NCBI RefSeq assembly: GCF_012979535.1
Contig: NZ_CP053015.1
Span: 248,001-312,000 of the forward strand
DNA length: 64,000 nt
Direction of reading: 5' to 3'
Source of the DNA: Sphingomonas lacunae
GTDB lineage: Bacteria; Pseudomonadota; Alphaproteobacteria; Sphingomonadales; Sphingomonadaceae
In this document: positions 1-8,828 of the stretch, one piece after another
Layout: every line of letters starts with the position of its first letter
How positions within the stretch are numbered: the stretch's first letter is position 1
Notes under the pieces: generated by a model
What the model was told of the DNA's origin: nothing
Seen by the model: only the letters and a program-made list of their open reading frames with translations
Databases searched by the model: none
Position numbers and translations under genes: made by a program

Positions 1-7
1 TAATATG

Positions 8-1246
8 CTATTGTGGCGGCGAAACTGGCAAGACGGAACGAACTGCGGACCCAAAATCGTCGGCCAACAGTCCGCCAAGTCGTGTGCCACCCGACCGATT
101 GAAGTGAATGGCGTCACGAACAACAAAGCCCTCTGACCGCCACTGATACATAGCGCATTCGCTGCCCATCGCGCGCGCCCAGTCCCAGAAAGCCAAGCCA
201 AGTTCTGCGGCGATTCCCCGCTGAATATCCCGCACAGCGGCGATGTGGCCCGGCACCATCAGCCCGGTTTCGCACCCAATGGGTGTTGAGCCACCCGCTG
301 TGGCAATGCTGGCATTGCGGGTCAAAGCGTTGGGAGGGCCAAGCAGCATGATAGGTATGGAATCACCCGCCAAGCGGCGGATCCGGCGCACCTGACTGCG
401 CAAACCCTCAGCATAGGCATCCAGATCGAGGTCGGCCGCAAAACCTTCATTGGTACCAAAGGCAATGACAATAAGGTCCGGCCGATAGGCCGTCAGCTCG
501 GCACGCAACAAGGCATCATCAGTCCTGGCAAAATGCTTGAGCTGGGCACCCGGCACACCAAGGTTGGAGAGGCTGACACCTCCCGCCGCACGAAATGTCG
601 CCATGGAGGTTACCGTGACAGGTCGCTCATCCCGGGTCGTGACCTCGACATGGCCCACCGCGAACTGGGACTGGAACTCCCGGCAAAGCGGTGCAGATTG
701 AGGTGCCGCAAAATTCACGTCCTGCGTTGTACCGGCAAAGTTGACAGCTAACGTCCCCGCATCAGGCCCCGCCATGCCGCATATGATGAAGCGGTCGAAC
801 AAGAATTCGAGCCCTTCAGCTGTCAAAGACAGATGCTCTCCAGCAGCCCGCGCGGTTTTGGAATAACCCGAAATGCCCACCACCGGGCCGTCGGGTTGCC
901 AGACACGACCGAAAATGCCGTTCACCGACCAACCGGGACTCCACAAAGCGTTGATGCCCCATGTGAGGTAACCAGGAAATGGTCTTCCGCCCGGCACCAC
1001 TCCTCGTCCGGCGCTGCCATAGCTGGCGTTGAGGCGTGTCCGCCAACCATCAGCGATCATGTCGCCCGCAGTATGACTGTCGCCAATTTGCAGAATGTGC
1101 ACAGGCCGGGAGTTTGACTGTGCCAACAGTTCGGCCACCGGACGCAGTGCAGCACCATTGCAGAGCGCCTGTCCGCAATCTGCAGCGGCGGCCGGTGTTG
1201 GAACGGCGGCAGCTGCGGCCAATAAAAGGGAGGGCAGCAGGGGCAT
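8..1246 (-). CDS. SGNH/GDSL-family hydrolase, exported
   Basis: An exported SGNH-fold esterase or acyltransferase-like protein of about 412 residues. From the ATG at 1246 it opens with a clean signal peptide (MPLLPSLLLAAAAAVPTPAAA). The SGNH blocks follow: GDSH around residue 55 carries the nucleophile Ser, FGTNE is the block III region, and DAIHFN near residue 380 carries the Asp-His pair. The frame stays open to 1318, overlapping the upstream gene, but the signal peptide argues for the internal ATG. It lies 31 bp behind another SGNH gene on the same strand, so the two are probably co-transcribed. Paired SGNH proteins often serve O-acetylation or deacetylation of cell-surface polymers beside an MBOAT acyltransferase. 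The downstream neighbour is beyond the window, so that role is inference; substrate unknown. Confidence 0.75.
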   Translation of the reverse strand: MPLLPSLLLAAAAAVPTPAAAADCGQALCNGAALRPVAELLAQSNSRPVHILQIGDSHTAGDMIADGWRTRLNASYGSAGRGVVPGGRPFPGYLTWGINALWSPGWSVNGIFGRVWQPDGPVVGISGYSKTARAAGEHLSLTAEGLEFLFDRFIICGMAGPDAGTLAVNFAGTTQDVNFAAPQSAPLCREFQSQFAVGHVEVTTRDERPVTVTSMATFRAAGGVSLSNLGVPGAQLKHFARTDDALLRAELTAYRPDLIVIAFGTNEGFAADLDLDAYAEGLRSQVRRIRRLAGDSIPIMLLGPPNALTRNASIATAGGSTPIGCETGLMVPGHIAAVRDIQRGIAAELGLAFWDWARAMGSECAMYQWRSEGFVVRDAIHFNRSGGTRLGGLLADDFGSAVRSVLPVSPPQ

Positions 1247-1277
1247 CTGGGTCTCGATCAGTGATTGAGATGCCGCA

Positions 1278-2234
1278 TCAACGCGACGGTGTTGTGGATG
1301 GCGTGGTTCTCGGCGCAAGGTCCCTGATGCTATCTGTCAAATCGCTGATCAACAACCGGTAGCCAGTCATACTCATGTGAATCCCATCGTCCGCCCGTGC
1401 CTTTATGGGTTCACGTCCATCGGACCGGGGCAGATATTCAGTATAGGCTCCCTGTCCATCGACTGACTTTGGAAGCGTGTCGATGAACGGGATATTGAGG
1501 TCGCACATGAGGTCAGCATAAAAGCCATTCATCTGCTGAACCTGTGCATCGAATTTGGCCTCTCGCATGCGCGGCAGCCCCACCCAGACAACCGATGCAC
1601 CGCCCTGGCGAAGTTCAGCTATATAGTCCCGCACCTTGGTGCCGATGTGCTGACGCCAATCGTCGCCCATATAGGCCATCAGTTTGCCGTCTTCGTAGAT
1701 GTCCTGCGTGTCATTCGCGCCAAAGGACACCACGGCAAGGTCAACGGGCTGGCCAGCGAGCTTTTCCCTTGCATCCTCGAGCAGGTTGATCGACCGGTAG
1801 CGCGTGAAACCTGTGGCCTGTTTGGCGAAGCGATGAACGGTGAACAGTTTTTGTGGCCGCAGTTCATTGTAGAGACCGGCCCACAGTCCATCACCAAAAC
1901 TGTCACCGAACACGCCGATGTGGATTTCCCGGTCTTCGCGGATCGCGGCGATCAATCGCGGCGAAAGACCCATTTGCGTCGGGCAGGTGCGGACGGCGGT
2001 GGCCGGTGCGGCATTTGCTGCAGCAACGGGTAGAGCATCAGGCAGAGTGGCTTCACTGTTGTTCGAGGCAAAGGCCTGTCCGATGGAGGCGCCTACGGCG
2101 ATGCCGATGAACAGAACCGCTGTCCGGTCTAGCAATTTGCCGATTCCCACACTTTCCCCCAACATATTCAGGTCGATGATTCGACCAGCCACAGCAGTGG
2201 ATGGGCGATACGATAAGGTGAATCCACTGTCCAT
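1278..2234 (-). CDS. SGNH/DUF459-like hydrolase, membrane-anchored or exported
   Basis: A second SGNH-type protein of about 318 residues. A hydrophobic segment (roughly residues 38-55, TAVLFIGIAVGASIG) looks like a signal anchor, followed by a Pro/Ala linker. The catalytic domain then shows GDSFGDGL (Ser near 112), FGAND (block III) and DDGIHMSMTGY (Asp-His, near 284-286). The spacing resembles DUF459-type proteins found beside MBOAT O-acyltransferases. The ATG at 2234 is preferred over a TTG three codons upstream; an ATG at 2162 would still keep the anchor. It is the first gene of a leftward pair with the SGNH gene ending at 8. Periplasmic action on a surface glycan is an inference from family context. 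Confidence 0.7.
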   Translation of the reverse strand: MDSGFTLSYRPSTAVAGRIIDLNMLGESVGIGKLLDRTAVLFIGIAVGASIGQAFASNNSEATLPDALPVAAANAAPATAVRTCPTQMGLSPRLIAAIREDREIHIGVFGDSFGDGLWAGLYNELRPQKLFTVHRFAKQATGFTRYRSINLLEDAREKLAGQPVDLAVVSFGANDTQDIYEDGKLMAYMGDDWRQHIGTKVRDYIAELRQGGASVVWVGLPRMREAKFDAQVQQMNGFYADLMCDLNIPFIDTLPKSVDGQGAYTEYLPRSDGREPIKARADDGIHMSMTGYRLLISDLTDSIRDLAPRTTPSTTPSR

Positions 2235-2527
2235 GTGACGCAAGCAGGAAATTGCCGGTTTCCAGTTACCCAGGCTCCATCAACTCGTTGATTTTCAGGC
2301 CTTAAAATCTGTGATCCCAGCGACATTCATGCTGCATTTGCGAAACAACCCGTCCCGTGACAGCCACCGTTCGTCCCAGATGGTTTGATTTTTGCCGCAC
2401 TGCACCGTAACAGCCGCCCAACACTTCACGATCGGGTTGGCTCCGCCAAGAAAAATGCGGCCCCCGACACAATCGCAGGACGAACTCTCCCCGAATTTGT
2501 GAGAGACGCGGCGATACGGAGAATTCC

Positions 2528-3184
2528 ATGTCTTCCAAAATCGGTGTTCATTGGCAGGCCCTGCCGGCTGTCGCCGTCGCCACCGCCTTTCTGTTTGCCG
2601 TGTCTGACAAGGGCTACAGCGCGGAAACTGATAGCAATGCCATGGTGGTCGCTGCGGCGCCGGTGACGCTGCCAACTGGCAACGAAGCGCCAATGGCGTC
2701 AACCATCGCGCCCGACGCTGTCGAAACCGTGCCTGCTCGCGGTGATGATACCCCCATTGCCCCGGGTGGCGTTGTTTTTGAAGAAACACTGGCCGAAGCA
2801 CCGGCTGCCAATCGCTTGTCATTGTCTGATGAGGACATGACCTGTCTCGCCAAGATCATCCACCATGAATCGGCCAACCAGCCTGAGGCCGGCCAGCTTG
2901 CTGTGGCGCATGTGGTGCTCAACAGGCTCGCCAGCCCGCGCTTCCCGAAGACGGTTTGCGCCATTGCCCTGCAACCGAGGCAGTTCTTCAATGTCCACGC
3001 CTATGACCCGAGTGGCGACCGCCGCTGGACCAATTCGCAGCGCATCGCGCGGATGGCTGTCGAAGGGCACGGTGACGACCATGCGCCGGGAGCCCTCTTC
3101 TTCCATACCGCCGGGCACAACTCGGCCTTTTTCCGTTCACGCCCGCGGGTTGTCCAGATCGCCGGCCACGTTTTCTATCGCTGA
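2528..3184 (+). CDS. SleB-type cell wall hydrolase
   Basis: A secreted peptidoglycan hydrolase of 218 residues. The N-terminus is a signal peptide (ALPAVAVATAFLFAVSDKGYSA), followed by a low-complexity Ala/Pro/Glu linker to about residue 95. The C-terminal part is a Hydrolase_2/SleB domain with the conserved start LAKIIHHESANQPEAGQ, VVLNRL, the RQFFNV stretch and HTAGHN near the end. The Glu in HHES fits the expected catalytic acid of this lytic-transglycosylase-like fold. In Alphaproteobacteria such proteins are non-sporulation cell-wall remodelling enzymes. The 293 bp upstream hold no other gene and only a plain promoter region. It stands alone, on the strand opposite the SGNH pair. Confidence 0.85.
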   Translation: MSSKIGVHWQALPAVAVATAFLFAVSDKGYSAETDSNAMVVAAAPVTLPTGNEAPMASTIAPDAVETVPARGDDTPIAPGGVVFEETLAEAPAANRLSLSDEDMTCLAKIIHHESANQPEAGQLAVAHVVLNRLASPRFPKTVCAIALQPRQFFNVHAYDPSGDRRWTNSQRIARMAVEGHGDDHAPGALFFHTAGHNSAFFRSRPRVVQIAGHVFYR

Positions 3185-3302
3185 TCTGCAATACTGACAG
3201 CAAAGGCACGCCCTGCCACGATCACCGGTTGCATTAGCCCGGTCTCGGTCCGATCATCCTGCCTGACGTGTCGCACTTGCGGCCAGATCAGGGGGATTTC
3301 AG

Positions 3303-4739
3303 ATGGTAACTCGGCACATGGCCCGTCGCATGGCGTTGGCGTCAACCGCGCTCGGCATGCTGATGGGCGCAGGAATGGCGACAGCGCAGGTCAGCGATCC
3401 GCGCGCCGGGGAAAGCGAATTCCGATCCATCTATCGCGAGTTGGTGGAGACCAACACCACCTTGTCGGCAGGCAATTGCACACTCGCGTCGGAGCGGATG
3501 GCAGCACGGCTGCGGGCAGCTGGCTTTCCCGAATCGGCACTGCACATCGTTGTCGAACCCAATCATCCCCGCGAGGGCAATCTGGTTGCCGAACTGACCG
3601 GCAGCAATCCGTCGCTAAGGCCAATGCTGTTGCTGGCGCATATCGATGTTGTTGAAGCCAACCGTGCCGACTGGGAACGTGATCCGTTTGTCCTCACCGA
3701 AGAAAATGGCATGTTTTACGCCCGCGGCGCAGCGGACGACAAGGCTCAGGCCGCCATCTGGGTCGATATGCTCGCCCGCTTCCGGCGCGAAGGCTATGTC
3801 CCTGCACGCACCATCCGCATGGCGCTGACCTGTGGCGAAGAGACGTCTGGCGCGTTCAACGGGGCGGAGTATCTGGTTAACCAGCGACGCGAACTGATCG
3901 ATGCTGAATTCGCGCTCAACGAAGGGGCCAATGGCTTGCTGGATGCCGAAGGCCGCCATGTCATGTTGAACATCCAGGCCGGCGAAAAATTTCCGCAGAA
4001 TTACCGGCTTGAAGTGACCAACCCCGGTGGACACAGCAGCCGCCCGGTCAAGGACAATGCCATAACCCGGCTGTCGCAGGCCCTGATCCGGGTTGGCGCT
4101 CACGATTTCGCTTATGAAACCACCGATGCGACCCGCGGCTATTTTGCCGCCATGGCGAATTTGACACCGGCACCCATCGGCCCGGCCATGGCACGTTTCG
4201 CCGCCAATCCGGCCGACACCGCCGCCGCCGACATGATCGCCGCGGCCAACCCGTCATGGAACGGCGTCATGCGGACCACTTGCGTCGCAACCATGATTGA
4301 AGGGGGACATGCGACCAATGCCTTGCCCCAGCGTGTCCGGGCCAACGTCAATTGCCGCATATTCCCCGGCACCACTGTCGAACAGATCAGGCAGGCGCTG
4401 ATCGCGGTCGTCAATGACCCTCAAGTGACCGTTACTACGCTGGAAACCCGCAGCCCGACCAGTCCGCCGCCACCATTGACCGAAGCCATCATGGGCCCCG
4501 CCCGGCGTGCGGCTGAGACCGTCTTTCCCGGCGTGCCGCTGGTTCCCCTGATGGCCGCAGGCGGCACTGATGGTGCCTTTCTGAACCCGGCAGGCATTCC
4601 CACCTATGGTTTTTCAGGCATTTTTGGCAGCGCGGACGGCAATGGTGCCCATGGCTTGAACGAACGCATCGGCGTCCGTGCCCTGATGGACGGCCGGGCC
4701 ATGCTGACCATCCTGGTGCGGGACATGTCCTCCCACTGA
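3303..4739 (+). CDS. M20-family zinc metallopeptidase, exported
   Basis: A predicted periplasmic di-zinc peptidase of 478 residues. A signal peptide (about residues 6-29, ending MATAQ) is followed by the M20/M28 core. LLLAHIDVVEA supplies the first zinc His and catalytic Asp, YARGAADDKAQ the bridging Asp, and CGEETSG the catalytic and zinc-binding Glu pair. A dimerisation domain follows (GGHSSRPV region), and the C-terminal AAGGTDG stretch is typical. Exported M20 enzymes of this length usually cleave dipeptides or short peptides. A G-rich stretch lies just before the ATG. The amine oxidase starts about 85 bp downstream on the same strand, so the two may share a transcript and together process peptides or amines in the periplasm. 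Exact substrate unknown. Confidence 0.85.
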   Translation: MVTRHMARRMALASTALGMLMGAGMATAQVSDPRAGESEFRSIYRELVETNTTLSAGNCTLASERMAARLRAAGFPESALHIVVEPNHPREGNLVAELTGSNPSLRPMLLLAHIDVVEANRADWERDPFVLTEENGMFYARGAADDKAQAAIWVDMLARFRREGYVPARTIRMALTCGEETSGAFNGAEYLVNQRRELIDAEFALNEGANGLLDAEGRHVMLNIQAGEKFPQNYRLEVTNPGGHSSRPVKDNAITRLSQALIRVGAHDFAYETTDATRGYFAAMANLTPAPIGPAMARFAANPADTAAADMIAAANPSWNGVMRTTCVATMIEGGHATNALPQRVRANVNCRIFPGTTVEQIRQALIAVVNDPQVTVTTLETRSPTSPPPPLTEAIMGPARRAAETVFPGVPLVPLMAAGGTDGAFLNPAGIPTYGFSGIFGSADGNGAHGLNERIGVRALMDGRAMLTILVRDMSSH

Positions 4740-4824
4740 ACCTTGCTTGCCTATGGCCACGCCAGCCGGCAGGACAGCAATCGGGTGGCTGGCGAAATGG
4801 GGACCGGCCATGCACGGGGGCCAG

Positions 4825-6192
4825 ATGATCGAGCGGCGATCCTTTCTTTCGCTCATGCTTGCAGCATCGCTGATGCCGACGACTGCCTGTCGGGCATCCG
4901 GCAGTCAGCGGGTCATCATCATCGGGGCCGGCATGGCGGGGCTGGCCGCAGCCGTTGACCTGAAGGTCGCCGGGCATCAGGTCGTGGTTCTGGAGGCAAG
5001 GAACCGGACCGGCGGGCGCATCCATAGCAGCCATCAATGGTCCGGCCTTCCGATGGACATGGGCGCCTCTTGGATCCACCGCATTGACGGCAATCCGCTG
5101 ACCGATCTGGCGCGGGCCGCCGGTGCGGATTTCGTGACCACCAGCTATGACAGCAGCCTGCTCCACATTGATCCGGCTCTGGCGCGGCTGGGCGTCCGCG
5201 ACAGCGATGAACGAATGGCCGAGGCGCTGGTCAACCGGGCATTGGCATGGGCAGCGGCGCAAGACCGGGATGTGCCGTTGCAGGCCGCAATTGATGCGGT
5301 GGCCCCACCCCAAAGCCTGAGTCCCGCACGGCAGGCCCAGATCAACTTTCACCTTGCCGGCACCTATGAACAGGAATTTGCGGCCGGAACCGGGCAACTG
5401 TCCACCCGGTCACTCGACGACGGAGAGGAGTTTGAGGGAGAGGATGCGCTGTTTCCCGGCGGCTATGGGCAGATCATCGACCATTTGGCACGCGGCATCG
5501 ACGTCCGGCTCAATCATGTTGTGAGTGGAGTGACCGTGCGCGGGAATGGTGTGAGCGTGACACTGGCGGACGGACGCCGCATCGATGCCGATCATGTGCT
5601 GGTTACCGTACCGCTCGGCGTGCTGAAAGCCGGCGACATCACCTTTGACCCGCCCCTGCCGGCGGACAAGCGCGGCGCGATTGATCGGCTGGGCATGGGC
5701 CTGCTCAACAAGCATTGGCTGCGCTTTGACCAACCCTATTGGGACCCCACGGTGGACTGGCACGGATTCCTGTCAGATCGGAAAGGCGAATGGTCCGAAT
5801 GGGTCAGTCTGACCAAGGCCGGTGGCGCCCCGGTTTTGCTGGTTTTCAGCGCGGCGGACCATGCCGAGCGGGTGGAACGGATGGCCGACGGCGCGATCGT
5901 CAACTCCATCATGGCGGCAGCGCGCACCATGTTTGGCCGCAGCCTGCCCGATCCGCAGGCCGTGCAGATCAGCCGCTGGCGGGCAGACCGCCTTGCCCGG
6001 GGGTCCTATTCCTATCATGCCGTCGGAAGCGGGCCGGAAGAGCGCCGCCTGCTGGCGCGCAGCGAGGCGGGACGGCTGCATTTTGCCGGAGAAGCACAGA
6101 ATGACCTTTACCCCAGCACGGTGCATGGCGCGCTGCTGAGTGGCCGTCGGGTCGCGGCAATGATCAACGGGGAGGAAGCAGACCATGGCTGA
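4825..6192 (+). CDS. FAD-dependent amine oxidase, Tat-exported lipoprotein
   Basis: A flavin monoamine oxidase-family enzyme of about 455 residues oxidising an amine or amino-acid-like substrate. From the ATG at 4825 the N-terminus has a twin-arginine motif (ERRSFLSLM) and a lipobox-like LMPTTAC. This suggests folding with FAD in the cytoplasm, export by Tat and possible lipid attachment. The Rossmann motif GAGMAGLAAAVDL follows at once, then RTGGRI, and near the C-terminus HFAGEAQNDLYPSTVHGAL, the second FAD-contact region of the family. The frame is open upstream to a TTG at 4747, but that extension puts about 26 non-signal residues ahead of the Tat motif. The stop overlaps the start of the next membrane-protein gene by 8 bp, so they are translationally coupled. 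Confidence 0.8.
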   Translation: MIERRSFLSLMLAASLMPTTACRASGSQRVIIIGAGMAGLAAAVDLKVAGHQVVVLEARNRTGGRIHSSHQWSGLPMDMGASWIHRIDGNPLTDLARAAGADFVTTSYDSSLLHIDPALARLGVRDSDERMAEALVNRALAWAAAQDRDVPLQAAIDAVAPPQSLSPARQAQINFHLAGTYEQEFAAGTGQLSTRSLDDGEEFEGEDALFPGGYGQIIDHLARGIDVRLNHVVSGVTVRGNGVSVTLADGRRIDADHVLVTVPLGVLKAGDITFDPPLPADKRGAIDRLGMGLLNKHWLRFDQPYWDPTVDWHGFLSDRKGEWSEWVSLTKAGGAPVLLVFSAADHAERVERMADGAIVNSIMAAARTMFGRSLPDPQAVQISRWRADRLARGSYSYHAVGSGPEERRLLARSEAGRLHFAGEAQNDLYPSTVHGALLSGRRVAAMINGEEADHG

Positions 6193-6529
6193 GGCGGACC
6201 AGGCAGGGACAGAGAAGGCGCGCGACATAGGGCCGATGCGGCAACCGATGGTGACATCACTGGGCATAATCCTGGGTTTCATCCTCAACTTCCTGGCCAA
6301 TTGGGCGACCGAGGATGAGGCGGGCGAAACGGTGATGACCGCCGCCGATCATGCGGTGGCGCTGACCCTGCTCGCTGCAATCGGCATCATGTGCCTGGTC
6401 CTGTTCCGCTTGCTTGACATGGGGCCACCGGAAGAGCGCGATAACGCCCGTTATGCGGTGACATTCAAGCTCTATTGCACCGGGATAGTGTTGGCCTTTG
6501 TTGGCGTTGGTGCGGCGCTGTTCCTCTAG
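6185..6529 (+). CDS. Small three-helix membrane protein, function unknown
   Basis: A 114-residue integral membrane protein without a recognisable family. Three hydrophobic helices are visible: about residues 21-39 (SLGIILGFILNFLANW), 55-78 (AVALTLLAAIGIMCLVLFRLL) and 92-114 (FKLYCTGIVLAFVGVGAALFL). They are separated by short charged loops. The start overlaps the last 8 bp of the amine oxidase (ATGGCTGA), so translation is coupled to it. The protein may anchor or assist that exported oxidase, but this rests only on position. No catalytic or metal motif is visible. Confidence 0.7.
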   Translation: MAEADQAGTEKARDIGPMRQPMVTSLGIILGFILNFLANWATEDEAGETVMTAADHAVALTLLAAIGIMCLVLFRLLDMGPPEERDNARYAVTFKLYCTGIVLAFVGVGAALFL

Positions 6530-6533
6530 CCGT

Positions 6534-7568
6534 TCAGGGCAGGAGCAGGGAGGAATCCCCATAGCTGTAAAAGCGATACTCCCGCGCAATGGCATGGGCA
6601 TAGGCGCGCTGCATGACATCGAGGCCCATGATCGCGCTGACCAGCATGAACAGGGTCGATTTGGGCAGGTGAAAGTTTGTCATCAGCCCGTCGATGAAGC
6701 GGAAGCGATAACCGGGGGTAATGAAAATGTCGGTATCCCCGGCAAAGGGCGCCAGACGGCCATCGTCTCCTGCTGCGCTTTCGAGCAGGCGCAGCACCGT
6801 CGTGCCGACCGCAATGATCCGCCCGCCCGCTCCCTTGATGGCGTTGAGACGGTCAGCCGTTTCCGCGGTGATCTGACCCCATTCGCTGTGCATGACATGA
6901 TCTTCGGTGTCGTCCGCCTTCATCGGCAGGAAGGTGCCTGCACCGACATGGAGGGTCAGCGTTTCGGAGGCGATGCCTGCTGACACGCACGCGTCGAGCA
7001 GCGCGGGCGTAAAATGCAATGAGGCGGTCGGCGCGGCCACCGCGCCATCCCTTTGCGCGAACATCGTCTGATAATCTTCGCGGTCGCGTTCATCAACAGC
7101 CCGCTTGCCGGCAATATAGGGTGGCAAAGGCATCTGCCCTGCCCGGTCGAGCAACACTTCGACAGGTTCCTCGCCGACAAAGGCGAGTGTCATACTGCCA
7201 TCAGCGTGGCGTTCCTCTGCTACGGCCAGCACGTTCGATCCGAAATCCACCGTGTCGCCGATGCGCAGCCTTTTGGCATTGCGAATAAAGGCCTGCCAGC
7301 GGCGGAGATCGAGCCGCTTGTGCAACGTCGCGCCGATGCGGGCATCGCCGCGCTTCCCCTCCAACTGGGCGGGAATGACGCGGGTGTCGTTGAACACCAG
7401 ACAATCGCCCGGACGCAGGATCTCCGGCAGATCGCGAACGCTGCGATCAGTCAGGGTGCCGGTTTCGCGCCCTTCAACCAGCAGCATGCGCGCGCTGTCG
7501 CGGGGCTCGACCGGACGCAACGCGATGCGCTCCGGCGGGAGGGTGAAGTCGAACAGGTCAACACGCAT
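6534..7568 (-). CDS. queA: S-adenosylmethionine:tRNA ribosyltransferase-isomerase
   Basis: QueA adds the ribosyl part of S-adenosylmethionine to preQ1 in tRNA, making epoxyqueuosine at position 34 of GUN-anticodon tRNAs. At 344 residues it has the family's normal length. Signature stretches include [14 protein letters not shown] at the start, [15 protein letters not shown], the PLPPYI region near residue 145, [20 protein letters not shown] and the C-terminal [18 protein letters not shown]. It is the last gene of the leftward group xseB-ispA-coaD-cyclophilin-queA. In many Alphaproteobacteria tgt follows queA, but here the next gene is on the other strand, so tgt must be elsewhere. Confidence 0.97.
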   Translation of the reverse strand: MRVDLFDFTLPPERIALRPVEPRDSARMLLVEGRETGTLTDRSVRDLPEILRPGDCLVFNDTRVIPAQLEGKRGDARIGATLHKRLDLRRWQAFIRNAKRLRIGDTVDFGSNVLAVAEERHADGSMTLAFVGEEPVEVLLDRAGQMPLPPYIAGKRAVDERDREDYQTMFAQRDGAVAAPTASLHFTPALLDACVSAGIASETLTLHVGAGTFLPMKADDTEDHVMHSEWGQITAETADRLNAIKGAGGRIIAVGTTVLRLLESAAGDDGRLAPFAGDTDIFITPGYRFRFIDGLMTNFHLPKSTLFMLVSAIMGLDVMQRAYAHAIAREYRFYSYGDSSLLLP

Positions 7569-7611
7569 GGCGGCGCTTTACCGTAACCGCCAAGTGGCAC
7601 AAGCCCGTCTG

Positions 7612-8253
7612 TCAGATGCCTGGTGGCGGCGGGGGACTATTGTCGGCCACAATCGAAGCCTGCACAATGCGACTGGGATTGGCTGGCGGTTCACCGACTT
7701 CCATCCGGTCAACAAATTCCATGCCGGAGACGACCCGCCCGAACACTGTATAATTGCGGTCCAGCGACAGGCGCGGGAGCAGCATGATAAAGAACTGGCT
7801 GTTGGCGCTGTTGGGGGACTCGGCGCGGGCCATCGATACGGCGCCGCGGACGTGCGGCAGATCATTGAATTCAGAATTGAGGTCGGGCAGCGTGCTACCA
7901 CCCGAACCATTGCCGCGCGGATCCCCGCCCTGCGCCATGAAGCCTTCGATCACCCGGTGGAAGGTGAGACCATTGTAGAAACCCTGGCGGGCCAGCGTCT
8001 TGATGCGCTCGACATGGGCCGGAGCAGCGTCAGGACGCAGTTGGATGACCACCCGGCCACCGGTCGACAGGTCAAGCGCCAGCTGCCATTCGGGGTTGCC
8101 CTGAATGCCTTCGGGCGCAAGCGCGGCCAGCGGAGCGCGGGGGGCAGGCGTGGCAGCCGCATCCTGAGCAGCAGCTGGACTGGCCAGCATCAAAGCCGGG
8201 GCAAGGCCGCTCAAAATGGCGGTGAACAGGGCGGAACGACGCGAAATCTTCAT
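7612..8253 (-). CDS. Periplasmic cyclophilin-type peptidyl-prolyl isomerase
   Basis: A 213-residue peptidyl-prolyl cis-trans isomerase that speeds folding of exported proteins. The N-terminus is a signal peptide with a twin arginine (SRRSALFTAILSG) and cleavage after ASPAAA. The cyclophilin core shows VIQLRPDAAPAHVERI, FYNGLTFHRVIEGFMAQGGD (with the active-site Arg in FHRV), FNDLPHVRGAVSMAR, NSANSQFFIML, and FGRVVSGMEFVDRM. It sits between coaD and queA in the same orientation, an arrangement common in Alphaproteobacteria. Whether it uses Sec or Tat cannot be settled from the sequence. Confidence 0.93.
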   Translation of the reverse strand: MKISRRSALFTAILSGLAPALMLASPAAAQDAAATPAPRAPLAALAPEGIQGNPEWQLALDLSTGGRVVIQLRPDAAPAHVERIKTLARQGFYNGLTFHRVIEGFMAQGGDPRGNGSGGSTLPDLNSEFNDLPHVRGAVSMARAESPNSANSQFFIMLLPRLSLDRNYTVFGRVVSGMEFVDRMEVGEPPANPSRIVQASIVADNSPPPPPGI

Positions 8254-8318
8254 GCTTTGAAAGGTCCTTCGGGGGGAACAGCCAGTCCCCGGCTGATGGC
8301 CGTGACGGGATTAACCGT

Positions 8319-8828
8319 TCATGACCCCTTGCGTCCAATGCTTTCGACCCGGGCCGCAACTTCCGACGCGACGGTGGGCGTGACGAATTTGTCGATCGGC
8401 CCACCATAGAGAGCGATTTCCTTAACCAGCCGGCTGGCGATTGGCTGCAACGCAACATCAGCCATCAGGAAAACCGTTTCCACGCGATGGTTGAGCTGGC
8501 GATTCATGCCGGTGAGCTGATATTCATATTCAAAGTCGGTCACACCGCGAATACCGCGGATGACGACACCTGCCCCTTGCGCTTCGGCAAAATCCATCAG
8601 CAGGGAATTGAAGCCGACAACACGGACGTGGGAGAGGCCAATGGCGGCCACCTCACGCTCGACCATGGCGATGCGCTCTTCATCATTGAACATCGGCGAT
8701 TTGGCGATGTTGGTGGTGACACCAATAATCAGCTCGTCGACCAGCTTCGCGCCGCGCGCGATAATGTCCGTGTGGCCCAGCGTGATGGGATCAAAAGTCC
8801 CCGGATAAACGCCAATCCTCTTGCTCAC
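8319..8828 (-). CDS. coaD: Phosphopantetheine adenylyltransferase
   Basis: CoaD transfers AMP from ATP to 4'-phosphopantetheine, the penultimate step of coenzyme A synthesis. The 169-residue length is normal. The nucleotidyltransferase motif YPGTFDPITLGHTDII is at the start. RGIRGVTDFEYEYQLTGMNRQL lies mid-protein, and ASRLVKEIALYGG is the C-terminal ATP-binding stretch. The start codon is GTG and overlaps the ispA stop as GTGA, so the two are translationally coupled. Confidence 0.97.
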   Translation of the reverse strand: MSKRIGVYPGTFDPITLGHTDIIARGAKLVDELIIGVTTNIAKSPMFNDEERIAMVEREVAAIGLSHVRVVGFNSLLMDFAEAQGAGVVIRGIRGVTDFEYEYQLTGMNRQLNHRVETVFLMADVALQPIASRLVKEIALYGGPIDKFVTPTVASEVAARVESIGRKGS

